Positions 39,163-51,386 of a stretch of 64,000 nt of DNA are shown one piece after another. Below the pieces are notes generated by a model. The model made no database searches and was not told where the DNA came from. It worked only from the letters and a program-made list of their open reading frames with translations. The stretch lies in contig JBBSNY010000008.1 in the NCBI GenBank assembly GCA_038260305.1, positions 83,158 through 147,157 of the forward strand. Reading direction: 5' to 3'. The position numbers and the translations under genes were made by a program. Every line of letters begins with the position of its first letter. The first letter of the stretch is position 1. The DNA is from CADCVQ01 sp038260305. GTDB lineage: Bacteria; Actinomycetota; Thermoleophilia; Solirubrobacterales; Solirubrobacteraceae.

Positions 39163-42100
39163 TCACCCGCCGCCGCCGTCGACCGTCCAGCGCAGCCGGC
39201 GCCGCGGATCGGGCTCGTAGGCGCAGAACGTGCCGGTTCGGACACTGCGCTCGAGCTCGCGCCCGAGGCGCTCGTCGTAGCCGGCGATGCGCTTGAGCGT
39301 CGAGCGAATCGCCCGCGTCACGTTGACCCGCGCGCGCTCGGCATGCGAGGCCGAGCCCTCGCGATCGCGCCCGCCAAGGCCGACCGCGAGCGCGAGCTCG
39401 CGCTCGATGAACGCGAGCTCCGAGCTTGCCCGCGCCGCCTGCGCGTCGTCGCCGAGCGCCTCGGCCTCGGTGACTTCGCCGCGCAGTTCGGCGACGCGCG
39501 CCCGATACGCGGCCTTCGCCTGCTCGTCGAGCCTCGGGCCGGCGCCGCCCTGAGCGCCGCGCCCGACGGCGGCCGTGCCATCGACGATCGCCACGAGATC
39601 GAGGCAATGGACCGCCTCGCCGGGGCGCACGAGCAGCAGCGCGAGCAGCCGCACGCCGCGCGCGTCGTTGAGGTACAACGTCGCGCGGCCGTCGTCGATC
39701 GTCCACACGTCGCCGACGCGGCGCAGCGTCGCCGTGCCCGACTCGGGGCGCGCACCCCCCTTGCCCGCGGTCGGCTGCCCCGCGGCCGATCGGTCCGCCG
39801 CCGGCGCAATGACGCCCGGCGGCCCGGCCGGCGTCGAGGCGCCCCCGGCGATGCGCCGGCGCAGCGGCGCGATCTGATCGAGCACGGATCTCAGGCCGAG
39901 CTGCTCGCACTCCACGGCCGCCTGCGCGAGGAGCCGATCGGCGCGTGCGAGTGCGGTGCCGTCGGTGCGATCGACGAGTACCGCGGCCTCCTCGGCGGCG
40001 AGCCGCAGCAGGCTGATGCGGGCGCCGCTGCGCGCCGCCGACGCTCGCGCCCGCTCGATGTGCTCGAGCGCCAGGTCGCCACGGCCGGCGACGCGCGCGA
40101 GAATCGCCAGCCACATCTCGACGGGTCCGAGGAACGCCACCGTCGGCGTCACGACGTTGCGGCGCGCGTACGGGGTCAGCTGCCGGTAGAGCTCGAGCGC
40201 CGGCTCGGGCAGCTCGAGGATCCGCGCGGCGTCCGACAGCGCGGCCATCGCTCCGAACCAGAGGTTGTCGCGCGGCAGCGAGGCGAAGCCGTTGGCGGCG
40301 AGCCGGTCGAACTCCAGCCGCGCCTCCGGTCGGCGGCCCTGCGCGGCGAGCGCGGCCGCAAGCGCCGCACGCCAGATCGGCATCGCCGGCACGCCGTCGG
40401 CGTACGCGCGCACGTCGTCGCCGATCGATCCCGCCCCGTGCTGCAGCCAGCCCAGGACGACGAGCTGCGAGTTCGCCGTCAACGGGATCGTCGTGTCGGG
40501 CATCTCGCGGCTGATCGCGACGACCTCGGCCAGCAGCTCGCGCGCCTCGTCGAAGCGGCCCTCCATCGCCAGCCGCCGCGCGCGCTGGACCGGCACGAAC
40601 GCCATCGCCCGGCGATCGCGCGCCGCCGTCGCGAGGCGCTCGGCCGTCTCGATCGCGGCGTCCGCGCCGGCGGAGTCGTCGAGCTCGAGCAGCAGGTCGA
40701 CGTAGCGGCTGCGCGCGTCGAGCGACAGCGCCGACTCCCCCGTCCGGTCGACGAGCGCAAACAGGCGGCGCATCCACTCGCGCCCCTGCTCGGTCGTATC
40801 GGGCCCGCTCGTCGCGAGCTGCGCCGAGGACAGCGCGAACGCGAGCGTGGAGTCATCGCCGAGGCGCTCGGCCATCGCGAGCGCCTCGTGCGCGAGCTCG
40901 ACGCGGCGAGGAGCCTCGTCGGACCAGTACAGCGCCCGCGCCAGCGTGCCGAGCAGGCGGACGCGGAGCCCGTCGTCGCCGCCGTCGACGCGCTCGAGCG
41001 CCTCGACGAGCAGCGCGACGTGGGCGTCGTCGACGAAACCCGGGGTCAGCGCAAACGGGGCCGCGCCGAGTGCCGCGCGAGCGAACGTCTCGTTGTCGTC
41101 GATCGTGCGCGCCGCGTCGATCGCCGCGTCGAAGGTCGCGCGGGCCGCCGCCCGCCCCGCCCGCGACTGCGCCGCGCCGAGACCGAGCAACAGCGCGGCG
41201 CGCCGCGGCACGTCGATCTCCAGCAGCTCGAGCGCCGCGAGCGCGCGCGAGAAGAGCTCGGCGGACTGCTCGTAGGCGAGGTTGTCGAGCGCGAGCTGCG
41301 CCGCGCGATGCGCGTAGTCGACGGCCTTGTAGAGGTCGCCGCGCGGAGCGGCAGAGAGGAAGTGGTGCGCGAGCTCCGGCAAGTGCGCGTTGATCGCGCC
41401 GCGGTAGACCTGCTCGAGCGCCTTCCCGGCGACACCGTGCGCGGCCATCCGCGAGCCGGCGGTCATGCTCGCCAGCAGCGTGTCGCCGATGAGGCCGTGG
41501 CCGAAGCGGTACTGGCCGACCGTCGCGGGCAGCTCCATGACGAGCCCGAGCTCGCCGGCCTGGTCGAGCGCGGCGAGGACGTCGTCGCGATCCAGCGGCG
41601 AGGCCTGCTCGAGCGCGCTGAGCGAGAACGTGCGTCCGAGCACCGCCGCGAGCTCGAGCGTTCGGAGCGCGCTGTCGTCGAGCGGTTCGAGGCGCCTGCG
41701 GATCGTCTCGCGCACGCCGTCGGGCAGCGGCAGCTCCTCCGGCGGGTCCTCGAGGCGCCCCTCGGCGAGCAGCAGCGCGAGGATCTCGCGGGCGAAGAAC
41801 GCGTTGCCCTCGGTGCGCGCGTGCACGGCACGGGCGAGCGCGGGTGCCGGCTCGATGCCGCTCGTCAGCGCGATGAGGCGCCCGACGTCATCGCTCGACA
41901 AGCCGCCGAGAACGAGTCGCCGACCGGCGCGGACGATGTTCGCCAGCGCCGCCTGCGCATCGGGCGAGCGCTCCGGGACGCGCTCGTGCATCGTGACGAC
42001 GATCAGCACGCAAGCGTCGCGCAGCATCCGCGAGACGAAGTCCAGCGCGACGAGTGAGCCCTCGTCGACGGCCTGCAGATCGTCGATCAGGACGACGACC

Positions 42101-42594
42101 GGGCTGCGCGCGCCGCGCATCCGCAGCAACGAGACGAGTGCGTCGAAGAGCGCGACGCGCGCGATCTCGGAGGCCTCCTCGCCGGCCGCCGCGTGCTCCG
42201 GCGGACGGCGTGCCCGCGGCAGCCGCTCGGCCAGCTCGGGGGCGAGGCGCAGCAGCTCGTCCGCGCCGCTGCCCAGCTCGCGGCGCAGCGTCTCGCCGTC
42301 GACGTCGTGGCAGAGGCTGCGCACGACCTCCACCCACGGCCAGTACGCCGGCGCCGCGCGGCCCCAGCCGCGCGTCCAGACGACGGTCGCGCCGTCGGCC
42401 GCGGCGGGTTCGGCGAGCGCGGCGGCGAGACGCGTCTTGCCGACCCCGGGGTCGCCGAGCACGAGCTGCGTGCCGCCGTGGCCGGCGCGTGCACCGGCGT
42501 AGGCGTCGCAGAGCTCGCGCAGCTCCCGGACGCGTCCGACGAGCGGGCCTTCCGCCGAGAACGGTGTGGAGGACGGAGGTGGTACGCGTCTCAC
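39163..42594 (-). CDS. Large AAA ATPase-TPR regulator (STAND-like), 1143 residues
   Basis: The N-terminus is an AAA_16 module: LVGRVRELREL, Walker A GDPGVGKT (47-54) and Walker B VVVLIDDLQ (D171-D172). A winged-helix-like region follows (about 290-400), then a long helical TPR region (about 400-880). The last 230 residues form the conserved actinobacterial C-terminal domain ending ARVNVTRAIRSTLKRIAGYDERLGRELERSVRTGTFCAYEPD. No LuxR HTH is present. The tail is shared with the next gene, so they are paralogues. TAGGTT 6 nt before the GTG suggests a leaderless transcript. Signal-dependent control of the adjacent cyclase is an inference. Confidence 0.83.
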   Translation of the reverse strand: MRRVPPPSSTPFSAEGPLVGRVRELRELCDAYAGARAGHGGTQLVLGDPGVGKTRLAAALAEPAAADGATVVWTRGWGRAAPAYWPWVEVVRSLCHDVDGETLRRELGSGADELLRLAPELAERLPRARRPPEHAAAGEEASEIARVALFDALVSLLRMRGARSPVVVLIDDLQAVDEGSLVALDFVSRMLRDACVLIVVTMHERVPERSPDAQAALANIVRAGRRLVLGGLSSDDVGRLIALTSGIEPAPALARAVHARTEGNAFFAREILALLLAEGRLEDPPEELPLPDGVRETIRRRLEPLDDSALRTLELAAVLGRTFSLSALEQASPLDRDDVLAALDQAGELGLVMELPATVGQYRFGHGLIGDTLLASMTAGSRMAAHGVAGKALEQVYRGAINAHLPELAHHFLSAAPRGDLYKAVDYAHRAAQLALDNLAYEQSAELFSRALAALELLEIDVPRRAALLLGLGAAQSRAGRAAARATFDAAIDAARTIDDNETFARAALGAAPFALTPGFVDDAHVALLVEALERVDGGDDGLRVRLLGTLARALYWSDEAPRRVELAHEALAMAERLGDDSTLAFALSSAQLATSGPDTTEQGREWMRRLFALVDRTGESALSLDARSRYVDLLLELDDSAGADAAIETAERLATAARDRRAMAFVPVQRARRLAMEGRFDEARELLAEVVAISREMPDTTIPLTANSQLVVLGWLQHGAGSIGDDVRAYADGVPAMPIWRAALAAALAAQGRRPEARLEFDRLAANGFASLPRDNLWFGAMAALSDAARILELPEPALELYRQLTPYARRNVVTPTVAFLGPVEMWLAILARVAGRGDLALEHIERARASAARSGARISLLRLAAEEAAVLVDRTDGTALARADRLLAQAAVECEQLGLRSVLDQIAPLRRRIAGGASTPAGPPGVIAPAADRSAAGQPTAGKGGARPESGTATLRRVGDVWTIDDGRATLYLNDARGVRLLALLLVRPGEAVHCLDLVAIVDGTAAVGRGAQGGAGPRLDEQAKAAYRARVAELRGEVTEAEALGDDAQAARASSELAFIERELALAVGLGGRDREGSASHAERARVNVTRAIRSTLKRIAGYDERLGRELERSVRTGTFCAYEPDPRRRLRWTVDGGGG

Positions 42595-42600
42595 CGGCGG

Positions 42601-42606
42601 AACCTA
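42601..42606 (-). promoter_or_regulatory. Putative -10 box (TAGGTT) for a leaderless transcript
   Basis: TAGGTT on the minus strand is followed by 6 nt and the GTG of the AAA-TPR gene. Confidence 0.5.
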
Positions 42607-42685
42607 ACCGGTTGTATCGATTCTCGACAAGCTTTGGGGAGATTCGGGTCGAGCCCCTCGTCGACGATGCGCACCATCGGTCACT

Positions 42686-45600
42686 TCAGACCCGGATCTC
42701 CCACGTGAGTTGCGCAGCCGGGTCGGGGACGTACTCACACGAGCTCCCGGTGCGGATCGAACTCTGCAGGAGCATCCCGAGCTCCGGCTCGTGCGCGCTG
42801 ATCCGCCGCAGCGCGGCGCGCAACGCCCGCGTCACGTTCAGCCGCGCGCGCTCCGCGGGCTCGCGCGGCCGCGCCGCAGCGGCCGCGAGCTCGCCCGCCA
42901 GCTCTTCGAGCTGGGCGCTGGCCTGCGCCACGCGCTCGGGGTCGTTGAACGACCGCGCCTCGTCGAGCTCGCCGCGCAGCTGCGAGGCGAGCTCGCGCTG
43001 CTGCGACGTCCCGCCGGCGACCACGTCCGGCTCCGAGGTGCCGCCGGCCAGCCTCGTCGCCGCGATCGGCGTGCCGGGGCTCGCGAGCAGCGCGGCAAGG
43101 TGGTGCATGCCCTTGGCGTCCTGCACGCACGCGCTGCGCCCGTCGTAGTCGAGCAACCACACGTCACCCTCCCGCCGCAGCCGCGCGAGCTGACCGCCGA
43201 CTGTCGTCTCGCGGCGCCCGCCCGGCTGCGGCAGGCGCGTGCGGATGTCGGCGATGCGCCTGATCGCGCCGTCCATCCGCATCGACGCGGCGGCGGGCGC
43301 GACGCGCTCGACGAGCCCGAGCGCCCGCTCGGCGTCGCCGGCCATCCCGCGTCGCGTCAGGACCTCGGCCGCGTCGAGGGCCGTCTCGACCATCATCGGC
43401 GGCGCACCCGTACGCTCGGCCGCGGCGCGCGCCGTCTCGAGATGGCCCAGCGCGCGCTCGGCCTCTCCGAGCGTCATCGCGAGCAGGCCGAGATAGCGCG
43501 CGACAGGCCCGAGATAGGCGGCGCCGATCGAGATGACGTTGCGCCCCTCGTACGGCGCCAGCAGGTCGTAGACCAGGCGCGCCCGCGCTCGATCCCTGAG
43601 CATCGTGCACAGCTCGCTGAGCAGCGCCATCGCGAACAGCCAGGGCGCGTCGCGGGAGATGTCGGCGAAGTCGTCTACCGCGAGCTCGTCGAGCTCGCGG
43701 CGCGCCTCGTCGAGGGCGCCGGTCTCGGCGAGCACGACGGCGAGCATGAGCCGCCAGCGCGCCATCAGCGGGAAGCGCTCGGCATTGGCGCGCAGGAACG
43801 GGACGTCGCCGTGGTGGCGGCCCTGCGCGCGACGGATGAAGAACAGCTGGCCGTCGGCGATGAGCTGCCCCATCGACCCTCCGAGGACCTGCGGATCGGC
43901 GAACGCCTCGGTGACGTAGCGCTCGGCGTCCGCGAACTGCCCGCGCGTCGTCGCCCGGAACGCGCGGAACAACGGCGCGTAGATGAGCGTGCGCGGCTGC
44001 GCGAGGCGGCTCGCGGTCAGGCTGTAGGTCTCGATCTCGGCATCGGCGCGGACGGGATCGTCGAGCTCGAGCAGCAGGTTGATGCGCCACAGCCGCACCT
44101 GCATCGCGAGCTCGAGATCATTCGTGCGCTCGCACAGCTCGAGCGCCTCGACGGAGATCGGCAGGCCGCGCTCCGCGGTGTCAGGCCCCCACACGGACGG
44201 AAAGCCCTGCGCGAGCACGAAAGCCAGCGTGCGGTCGGCGAGCATCCGCTCGGCGCGGGAGCGCTGCGCCTGCGCCCCGCCGTAGATCCCTCGCGCGATG
44301 CCGAAGGCCTCGTCGACGAGCTGCTGGCGGCGACTGAGCTCCGGCGACCAGAACAGCGCGACCGCGAGCTGGACCCGCAGTCGGGCGCGCAGCTCGTCGA
44401 CGGTGGCGCGTCGTTGCGCGTCGCCGGTGACGCAGCCGTCCATCAGCTCCATCGCCTCCTCGAGGCTCTCGACAAGCTGCGGCTCGACGATGCCCGGCGA
44501 GAAGCCCGGCGGCGTGCCGGCGAGCGCGCTGCGTGCGAGCGCCTGCGGGTCCTCGAGCGCGCGCGCGTGGTCGGTCGCCTCGCGCAGCGCTTGGCGCGCC
44601 GCGACGATGTCGCCGGTGCGCATGAGTGCCTCGCCGAGCCCGTGATGCAGCTGCCATGACCGTCGGTCGTCGGCGGGTAGCGCGGCCGCGACGTCGATCG
44701 CCCGCGCCCACAGGCGCGCGGACTCCTCGTAGGCGAATTGGCCGATCGCGTGCTGCGCGGCTCGCGCCGCGTAGTCGACCGCCCGGGTCGCGCCGCCCTC
44801 GCTCGCGCCGCGCAGGTAGTGGTCGGCGATCTCGATGAGGTGCAGCTCGACGTCCTCGCCGTAGTGCAGTTCGAGCGCCTCCGCCACGGCGACGTGCGTG
44901 CGTGCGCGCTCGGTGACGCCGATCGCGCTGAGCAGCGTGTCGCGCACGAGCGCGTGGACGAACTGAAAGCCGCTCGCGTCGCGGGCAACGACGACGAGCC
45001 CGGCGCGCAGGGCCGGATCGAGGCGCTCGAGCACCTCGACCGGCTCGCATTCGGCGACCCGTGCCAAGGTGCCGACGCGGAACTCGGCGCCGAGCACGGC
45101 CGCCGCGCGCAGCACGAGCAGCGAGCTCTCCGGCAGCGGCGCGAGGCGACGGCGCAGGGTGTCCCGCACGCCGTCGGGCAGCGGCAGCGGATCGTCGGCG
45201 GCGTGCTCGTCGCGCAGGCGCCCCTGCGAGGCGAGCAGCTGCACGAGCTCGTCGACGAAGAACGGGTTGCCCGCGCTCGCGTCGTGGACGGCGGCAACGA
45301 GGCGCTGCGGGATCTCCGCGCCGTCCTCGGGCCCGAGCCCGTGCGCGCGGGCGCTCGCCATGCGGCCGACGTCGTCGCGACCGAGCCCCTCGAGCGGCAG
45401 CCGCAGCGCCACGCGGGCGACGCCGCCCAGGGCCGGAGCGAGATCGGGCCGGGCATGCGCCTCGCTGTGGCGGTAGGCGGCGATCGCGAGGATCGGCAGG
45501 TCGGGCAGCGCGCGACCGAGGAACTCGAGCGCGTGCACCGAGGACGCGTCCGCCCAGTGCAGGTCGTCGAGCACGACGACGATCGGGCGCCGCGCGGCGA

Positions 45601-46111
45601 CGATCCCGAGCAGGCCGACGAGCGCGTCGAAGAGCCGGAAGCGCGCCTGGTCGGCGTTGAGGTCCGACGGCTCGGCCACCGGACCGAGCGCGCCCTCGAG
45701 CTCGGGCAGGAGGCCGGCGATCCACGGCGCGCCGGTCCCGAGGCCGGCGCGCACGGCCGCGACGTCCTCGCCGCGCAGCAGTGCCCGGACGATCTGCACC
45801 CACGGCCAGTAGGCCGGCGTGCCGCCGCCCTCCCAGCAGGTGCCCCAAGCCCAACCCACGCCGCGCTCGGCGGCACGTTCGACGAACGCCCTGGCGAGCG
45901 CGGTCTTGCCGATCCCGGGATCGCCCGTGATGACGACGAGCTGCCCGCGGCCGGCGAGCGCGGCCGTCATCGCGGCGTCGAGCTGCTCGAGCTCGCGCCC
46001 GCGCCCGACGAGCACGCGTCCGTGGGCCGTCACGTCGCGCACCGTCGGCGCCGCGGCGTCCGGCCTCGTGGTCTCGGGCGCGCCGTCGCGCCCGTGCCGC
46101 TCACGGCTCAC
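42686..46111 (-). CDS. Large AAA ATPase-TPR regulator (STAND-like), 1141 residues
   Basis: This paralogue of the gene at 39163 has LVGRGRELEQL, Walker A GDPGIGKT (63-70), Walker B VVVLDDLHW (D182-D183), a TPR-like helical region (about 420-880) and the same C-terminal domain ending ARLNVTRALRAALRRISAHEPELGMLLQSSIRTGSSCEY. I chose the GTG at 46111 because it overlaps the DUF427 stop (GTGA) and the AAA module starts soon after; the longer frame to 46576 reads DUF427 sequence in the wrong frame. Ligand and output are unknown. Confidence 0.82.
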   Translation of the reverse strand: MSRERHGRDGAPETTRPDAAAPTVRDVTAHGRVLVGRGRELEQLDAAMTAALAGRGQLVVITGDPGIGKTALARAFVERAAERGVGWAWGTCWEGGGTPAYWPWVQIVRALLRGEDVAAVRAGLGTGAPWIAGLLPELEGALGPVAEPSDLNADQARFRLFDALVGLLGIVAARRPIVVVLDDLHWADASSVHALEFLGRALPDLPILAIAAYRHSEAHARPDLAPALGGVARVALRLPLEGLGRDDVGRMASARAHGLGPEDGAEIPQRLVAAVHDASAGNPFFVDELVQLLASQGRLRDEHAADDPLPLPDGVRDTLRRRLAPLPESSLLVLRAAAVLGAEFRVGTLARVAECEPVEVLERLDPALRAGLVVVARDASGFQFVHALVRDTLLSAIGVTERARTHVAVAEALELHYGEDVELHLIEIADHYLRGASEGGATRAVDYAARAAQHAIGQFAYEESARLWARAIDVAAALPADDRRSWQLHHGLGEALMRTGDIVAARQALREATDHARALEDPQALARSALAGTPPGFSPGIVEPQLVESLEEAMELMDGCVTGDAQRRATVDELRARLRVQLAVALFWSPELSRRQQLVDEAFGIARGIYGGAQAQRSRAERMLADRTLAFVLAQGFPSVWGPDTAERGLPISVEALELCERTNDLELAMQVRLWRINLLLELDDPVRADAEIETYSLTASRLAQPRTLIYAPLFRAFRATTRGQFADAERYVTEAFADPQVLGGSMGQLIADGQLFFIRRAQGRHHGDVPFLRANAERFPLMARWRLMLAVVLAETGALDEARRELDELAVDDFADISRDAPWLFAMALLSELCTMLRDRARARLVYDLLAPYEGRNVISIGAAYLGPVARYLGLLAMTLGEAERALGHLETARAAAERTGAPPMMVETALDAAEVLTRRGMAGDAERALGLVERVAPAAASMRMDGAIRRIADIRTRLPQPGGRRETTVGGQLARLRREGDVWLLDYDGRSACVQDAKGMHHLAALLASPGTPIAATRLAGGTSEPDVVAGGTSQQRELASQLRGELDEARSFNDPERVAQASAQLEELAGELAAAAARPREPAERARLNVTRALRAALRRISAHEPELGMLLQSSIRTGSSCEYVPDPAAQLTWEIRV

Positions 46112-46572
46112 CAGCCGCGCGAGCCCGGTCCGCCCTTGAACGGGCCGACGATGTCGTCGGTGATCCAGCCGCCGTAGAAGTCGCCCTCCTGCGAGTGCAC
46201 GAGCTCGTCGTCGAGCCGGCAGGCGTCCATCCGCCCGGGGTAGACCGCGATGTGATCGCGCAGCGCGGCGTAGCGCGTGGCGGGATCGCGGTACGTCCAG
46301 GCGGCCTGCGGTGAGCGCCGGCCGCCGGCGACGACGTCGAAGTACGACGCGTCGCCCTTCCACTCGCAGAACGAGCGGCCGCCGGCCGGCTCGAAGCACT
46401 CGGTGACGACGTCGTCGGGCGGGATGTAGATCGTCGGCGGATGGCTCGTCTCGAGGATCCGCAGCGCGGCCCGCGAGTCGGCGATGACCCGACCGCCGAA
46501 CTCGATCCGCACCCGCCGAGCGCAGGGTTCGAGCGCGGGCGGACGCGGGTAGTCCCACACGGATTCGCTCAT
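46108..46572 (-). CDS. DUF427 domain protein
   Basis: The 154-residue protein has the DUF427 signature: VIADSRAALRILETSHPPTIYIPPDDV, SFCEWKGDASYFDV, AAWTYRDPA and a VAVYPG-like HIAVYPGRMDACRLDDELV. The domain is very common in actinobacteria and has no proven activity. It is translationally coupled to the AAA-TPR gene by GTGA overlap, an unusual partner. ATG at 46572. Confidence 0.88.
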   Translation of the reverse strand: MSESVWDYPRPPALEPCARRVRIEFGGRVIADSRAALRILETSHPPTIYIPPDDVVTECFEPAGGRSFCEWKGDASYFDVVAGGRRSPQAAWTYRDPATRYAALRDHIAVYPGRMDACRLDDELVHSQEGDFYGGWITDDIVGPFKGGPGSRGW

Positions 46573-46663
46573 CCAAGCATTCTCCCCGTCGTGCTGCGTC
46601 CCCGAATCACGAAGACTTAGAACCTATCGCGCCCGTGCCGATGCGGCCATCAGGCACGAGGAC

Positions 46664-46669
46664 TAGATT
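46664..46669 (+). promoter_or_regulatory. Putative -10 box (TAGATT) for a leaderless transcript
   Basis: TAGATT is followed by 7 nt and the GTG at 46677, which supports that start for the CFA-type gene. Confidence 0.5.
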
Positions 46670-46676
46670 CTCCGGC

Positions 46677-47888
46677 GTGGGCTTGGGATCCACCACCGCA
46701 CCGTTGCGCCACCGGCTCGAGCTCGCCCTGCCCGAGCGGCCGTTCGAGCTGCGCTTCTGGGACGGCAGCACGCTGCCGACGACCAACGGCGCCGGCGGCC
46801 CCGTCTTCAGCGCACGGTCTCCGCGCGCGGTGGCCCACGTGCTGAGCGCGCCCGGACAGCTCGGGCTCAGCCGTGCGTACGTCTCGGGCGAGCTCGAGGT
46901 CGACGATCTCGACGGGGTGCTCGCCGTCCTGCGCGACTGGCAGCCGCCCGCGATCGACACCCCCACGCGCCTGCAGCTGCTGCTCGCGTGCGCGCGCGCC
47001 GTCGGGCTCATGCGCCCACCGCGGCCGCCCGCGATCGAGCTGCGCCCGCGCGGCGAGCGCCACAGCCGCGAGCGCGACGCACGCGCCGTGCGCCATCACT
47101 ACGACGTCTCGAACGAGTTCTTCGCGCTCTTCCTCGACGCCTCGATGACGTATAGCTGCGCGATCTTCGACGACTTCGACGAGCCGCTCGAGGTCGCCCA
47201 GGAGCGCAAGCTCGAGACGGTCTGCCGCAAGCTCGCGCTCCGCGCGGGCGAGCGCCTGCTCGACGTCGGCTGCGGTTGGGGGAGCTTCGCGGTCCACGCC
47301 GCGCTGCATCACGGCGTCGACGTCGTCGCGATCACGCTGTCCGAGCCGCAGGCGCGGCTCGCACGCGAGCGCGCCGAGCTGGCCGGTGTCGCTGACCGCG
47401 TCGAGATCCGCGTCATGGACTACCGCGAGCTGCGCGGCGAGCCCTTCGATGCGATCGCCAGCATCGGCATGGTCGAGCACGTCGGCGCCCTACGGATCGA
47501 CGAGTACGCCCAGCAGCTCGCGGCCCTGCTCGCGCCGGGCGGCCGGCTGCTGAACCACGGCATCGCACGGCTGCGCCAGGGCGACGGCGAAGCCGGCGGG
47601 TTCTCGGAGCGCTACGTGTTCCCGGACGCCGCGCCGCTGCAGCTCTCGCGCGTGCAGGTCGCGCTCGAGCGCGCGGGCTTCGAAACCGAGCACGTCGAGG
47701 GCTACGGCGCGCACTACGCGCGCACGCTGACGCACTGGATCGAGCGCTTGGACTCCAATGCGGTCGAGGCGGAGCGTCTCGCGGGCGCCGAGCGGATGCG
47801 CGTCTGGCGGCTGTACCTGCGCGCCGCCCGCAGTGGCTTTCAAACCGGGTTCACGTCGATCTATCAAGTGCGTTGCCGGCGGGCCTGA
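46677..47888 (+). CDS. Cyclopropane-fatty-acyl-phospholipid synthase family methyltransferase
   Basis: This 403-residue protein has the CFA synthase layout: an N-terminal lipid-binding region (ELRFWDGSTLPT, SRAYVSGELEVDDLDGVL), AVRHHYDVSNEFFALFLDASMTYSCA, the SAM motif LLDVGCGWGSFA and the C-terminal MVEHVGALRIDEYAQQ and FVFPD-like YVFPDAAPL. It should methylate unsaturated membrane lipids. I prefer the GTG at 46677 (MGLGSTTAPLRHR) because TAGATT lies 7 nt upstream; an in-frame start at 46635 would add 14 residues. Confidence 0.9.
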   Translation: MGLGSTTAPLRHRLELALPERPFELRFWDGSTLPTTNGAGGPVFSARSPRAVAHVLSAPGQLGLSRAYVSGELEVDDLDGVLAVLRDWQPPAIDTPTRLQLLLACARAVGLMRPPRPPAIELRPRGERHSRERDARAVRHHYDVSNEFFALFLDASMTYSCAIFDDFDEPLEVAQERKLETVCRKLALRAGERLLDVGCGWGSFAVHAALHHGVDVVAITLSEPQARLARERAELAGVADRVEIRVMDYRELRGEPFDAIASIGMVEHVGALRIDEYAQQLAALLAPGGRLLNHGIARLRQGDGEAGGFSERYVFPDAAPLQLSRVQVALERAGFETEHVEGYGAHYARTLTHWIERLDSNAVEAERLAGAERMRVWRLYLRAARSGFQTGFTSIYQVRCRRA

Positions 47889-47915
47889 GCTCGCGCCGTA
47901 TCCTTCGGCGCACCG

Positions 47916-50756
<2,841 letters not shown>

Positions 50757-50784
50757 CGGACGGTCGTCTCGACGCCGCGGGCTC

Positions 50785-51279
50785 CTACTTCTCGACCTTG
50801 AAGCGGAAGTTGCCCTGCGCGTCGGTCATCGTGGCCGAGACCGGGTGCGTCCGCTGGCCGTCCGTCGCCTGACAGCGGAATTTCGAGTCCTTCACCGGCA
50901 CGACGATCTCCGGACAGCTCACCGAGACGACCGCCGACGTCTGCTTCTTGATCTGCTCGGCGATCGAGACCTCGGCCTCGCGGATATGCAGGAACGGAGC
51001 GGAGACGTGGACGTTGCCCTTATTGTCCTGCTGGGAGACGACGACGGCGCCCTTCGTCCCGTCGCGGCCGGTCACGGTGCAGCGGAACGTGTCGCCCTTC
51101 TTCGCCTTGACGTCCTTCGGGCAGGCGACGGACTTCACCCGCACGCCGGCCTGCTCGCCGACGGTCTTGGAGATGAAGCGCTCGGCCTTCCCCGTATCGA
51201 TGACCGTCTCGCCGCAGCCCGCGGCGCCCGCCGCCGCGGCGACGGCCGATCCGACGATGAGCGCGTGGCGTAGGGACAC
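50785..51279 (-). CDS. DUF4333 lipoprotein
   Basis: The 164-residue precursor has a signal peptide with lipobox AAGC (C22), so it is a lipoprotein outside the membrane. Two DUF4333-like halves follow: ISKTVGEQAGVRVKSVACPKDVKAKKGDTFRCTVTGRDG and AEQIKKQTSAVVSVSCPEIVVPVKDSKFRCQATDG. Each has a pair of cysteines in C-P-x-C spacing, probably disulfide-bonded. TAGGCT 6 nt before the GTG suggests a leaderless transcript. Function is unknown; a paralogue of equal length is at 54709. Convergent with aconitase. Confidence 0.85.
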   Translation of the reverse strand: MSLRHALIVGSAVAAAAGAAGCGETVIDTGKAERFISKTVGEQAGVRVKSVACPKDVKAKKGDTFRCTVTGRDGTKGAVVVSQQDNKGNVHVSAPFLHIREAEVSIAEQIKKQTSAVVSVSCPEIVVPVKDSKFRCQATDGQRTHPVSATMTDAQGNFRFKVEK

Positions 51280-51285
51280 GGCGCG

Positions 51286-51291
51286 AGCCTA
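51286..51291 (-). promoter_or_regulatory. Putative -10 box (TAGGCT) for a leaderless transcript
   Basis: TAGGCT on the minus strand is followed by 6 nt and the GTG of the DUF4333 lipoprotein gene. Confidence 0.5.
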
Positions 51292-51386
51292 CACGCCCTC
51301 GCCGCGCGGTCTCGTGACATTTCCGCGCGTGTTCCGCGCAGATTGCGTGCTGATCCGTAACACCTTCCCGGTCAGGCTCCCAATCC

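Noticed and set aside
39343..42057. 904-residue plus-strand frame
   Set aside because: It is antisense to the AAA-TPR gene, Arg- and Ala-rich with no motif; long antisense frames are expected at this GC content.
44738..46177. 479-residue plus-strand frame
   Set aside because: Antisense to the second AAA-TPR gene, biased composition, no domain.
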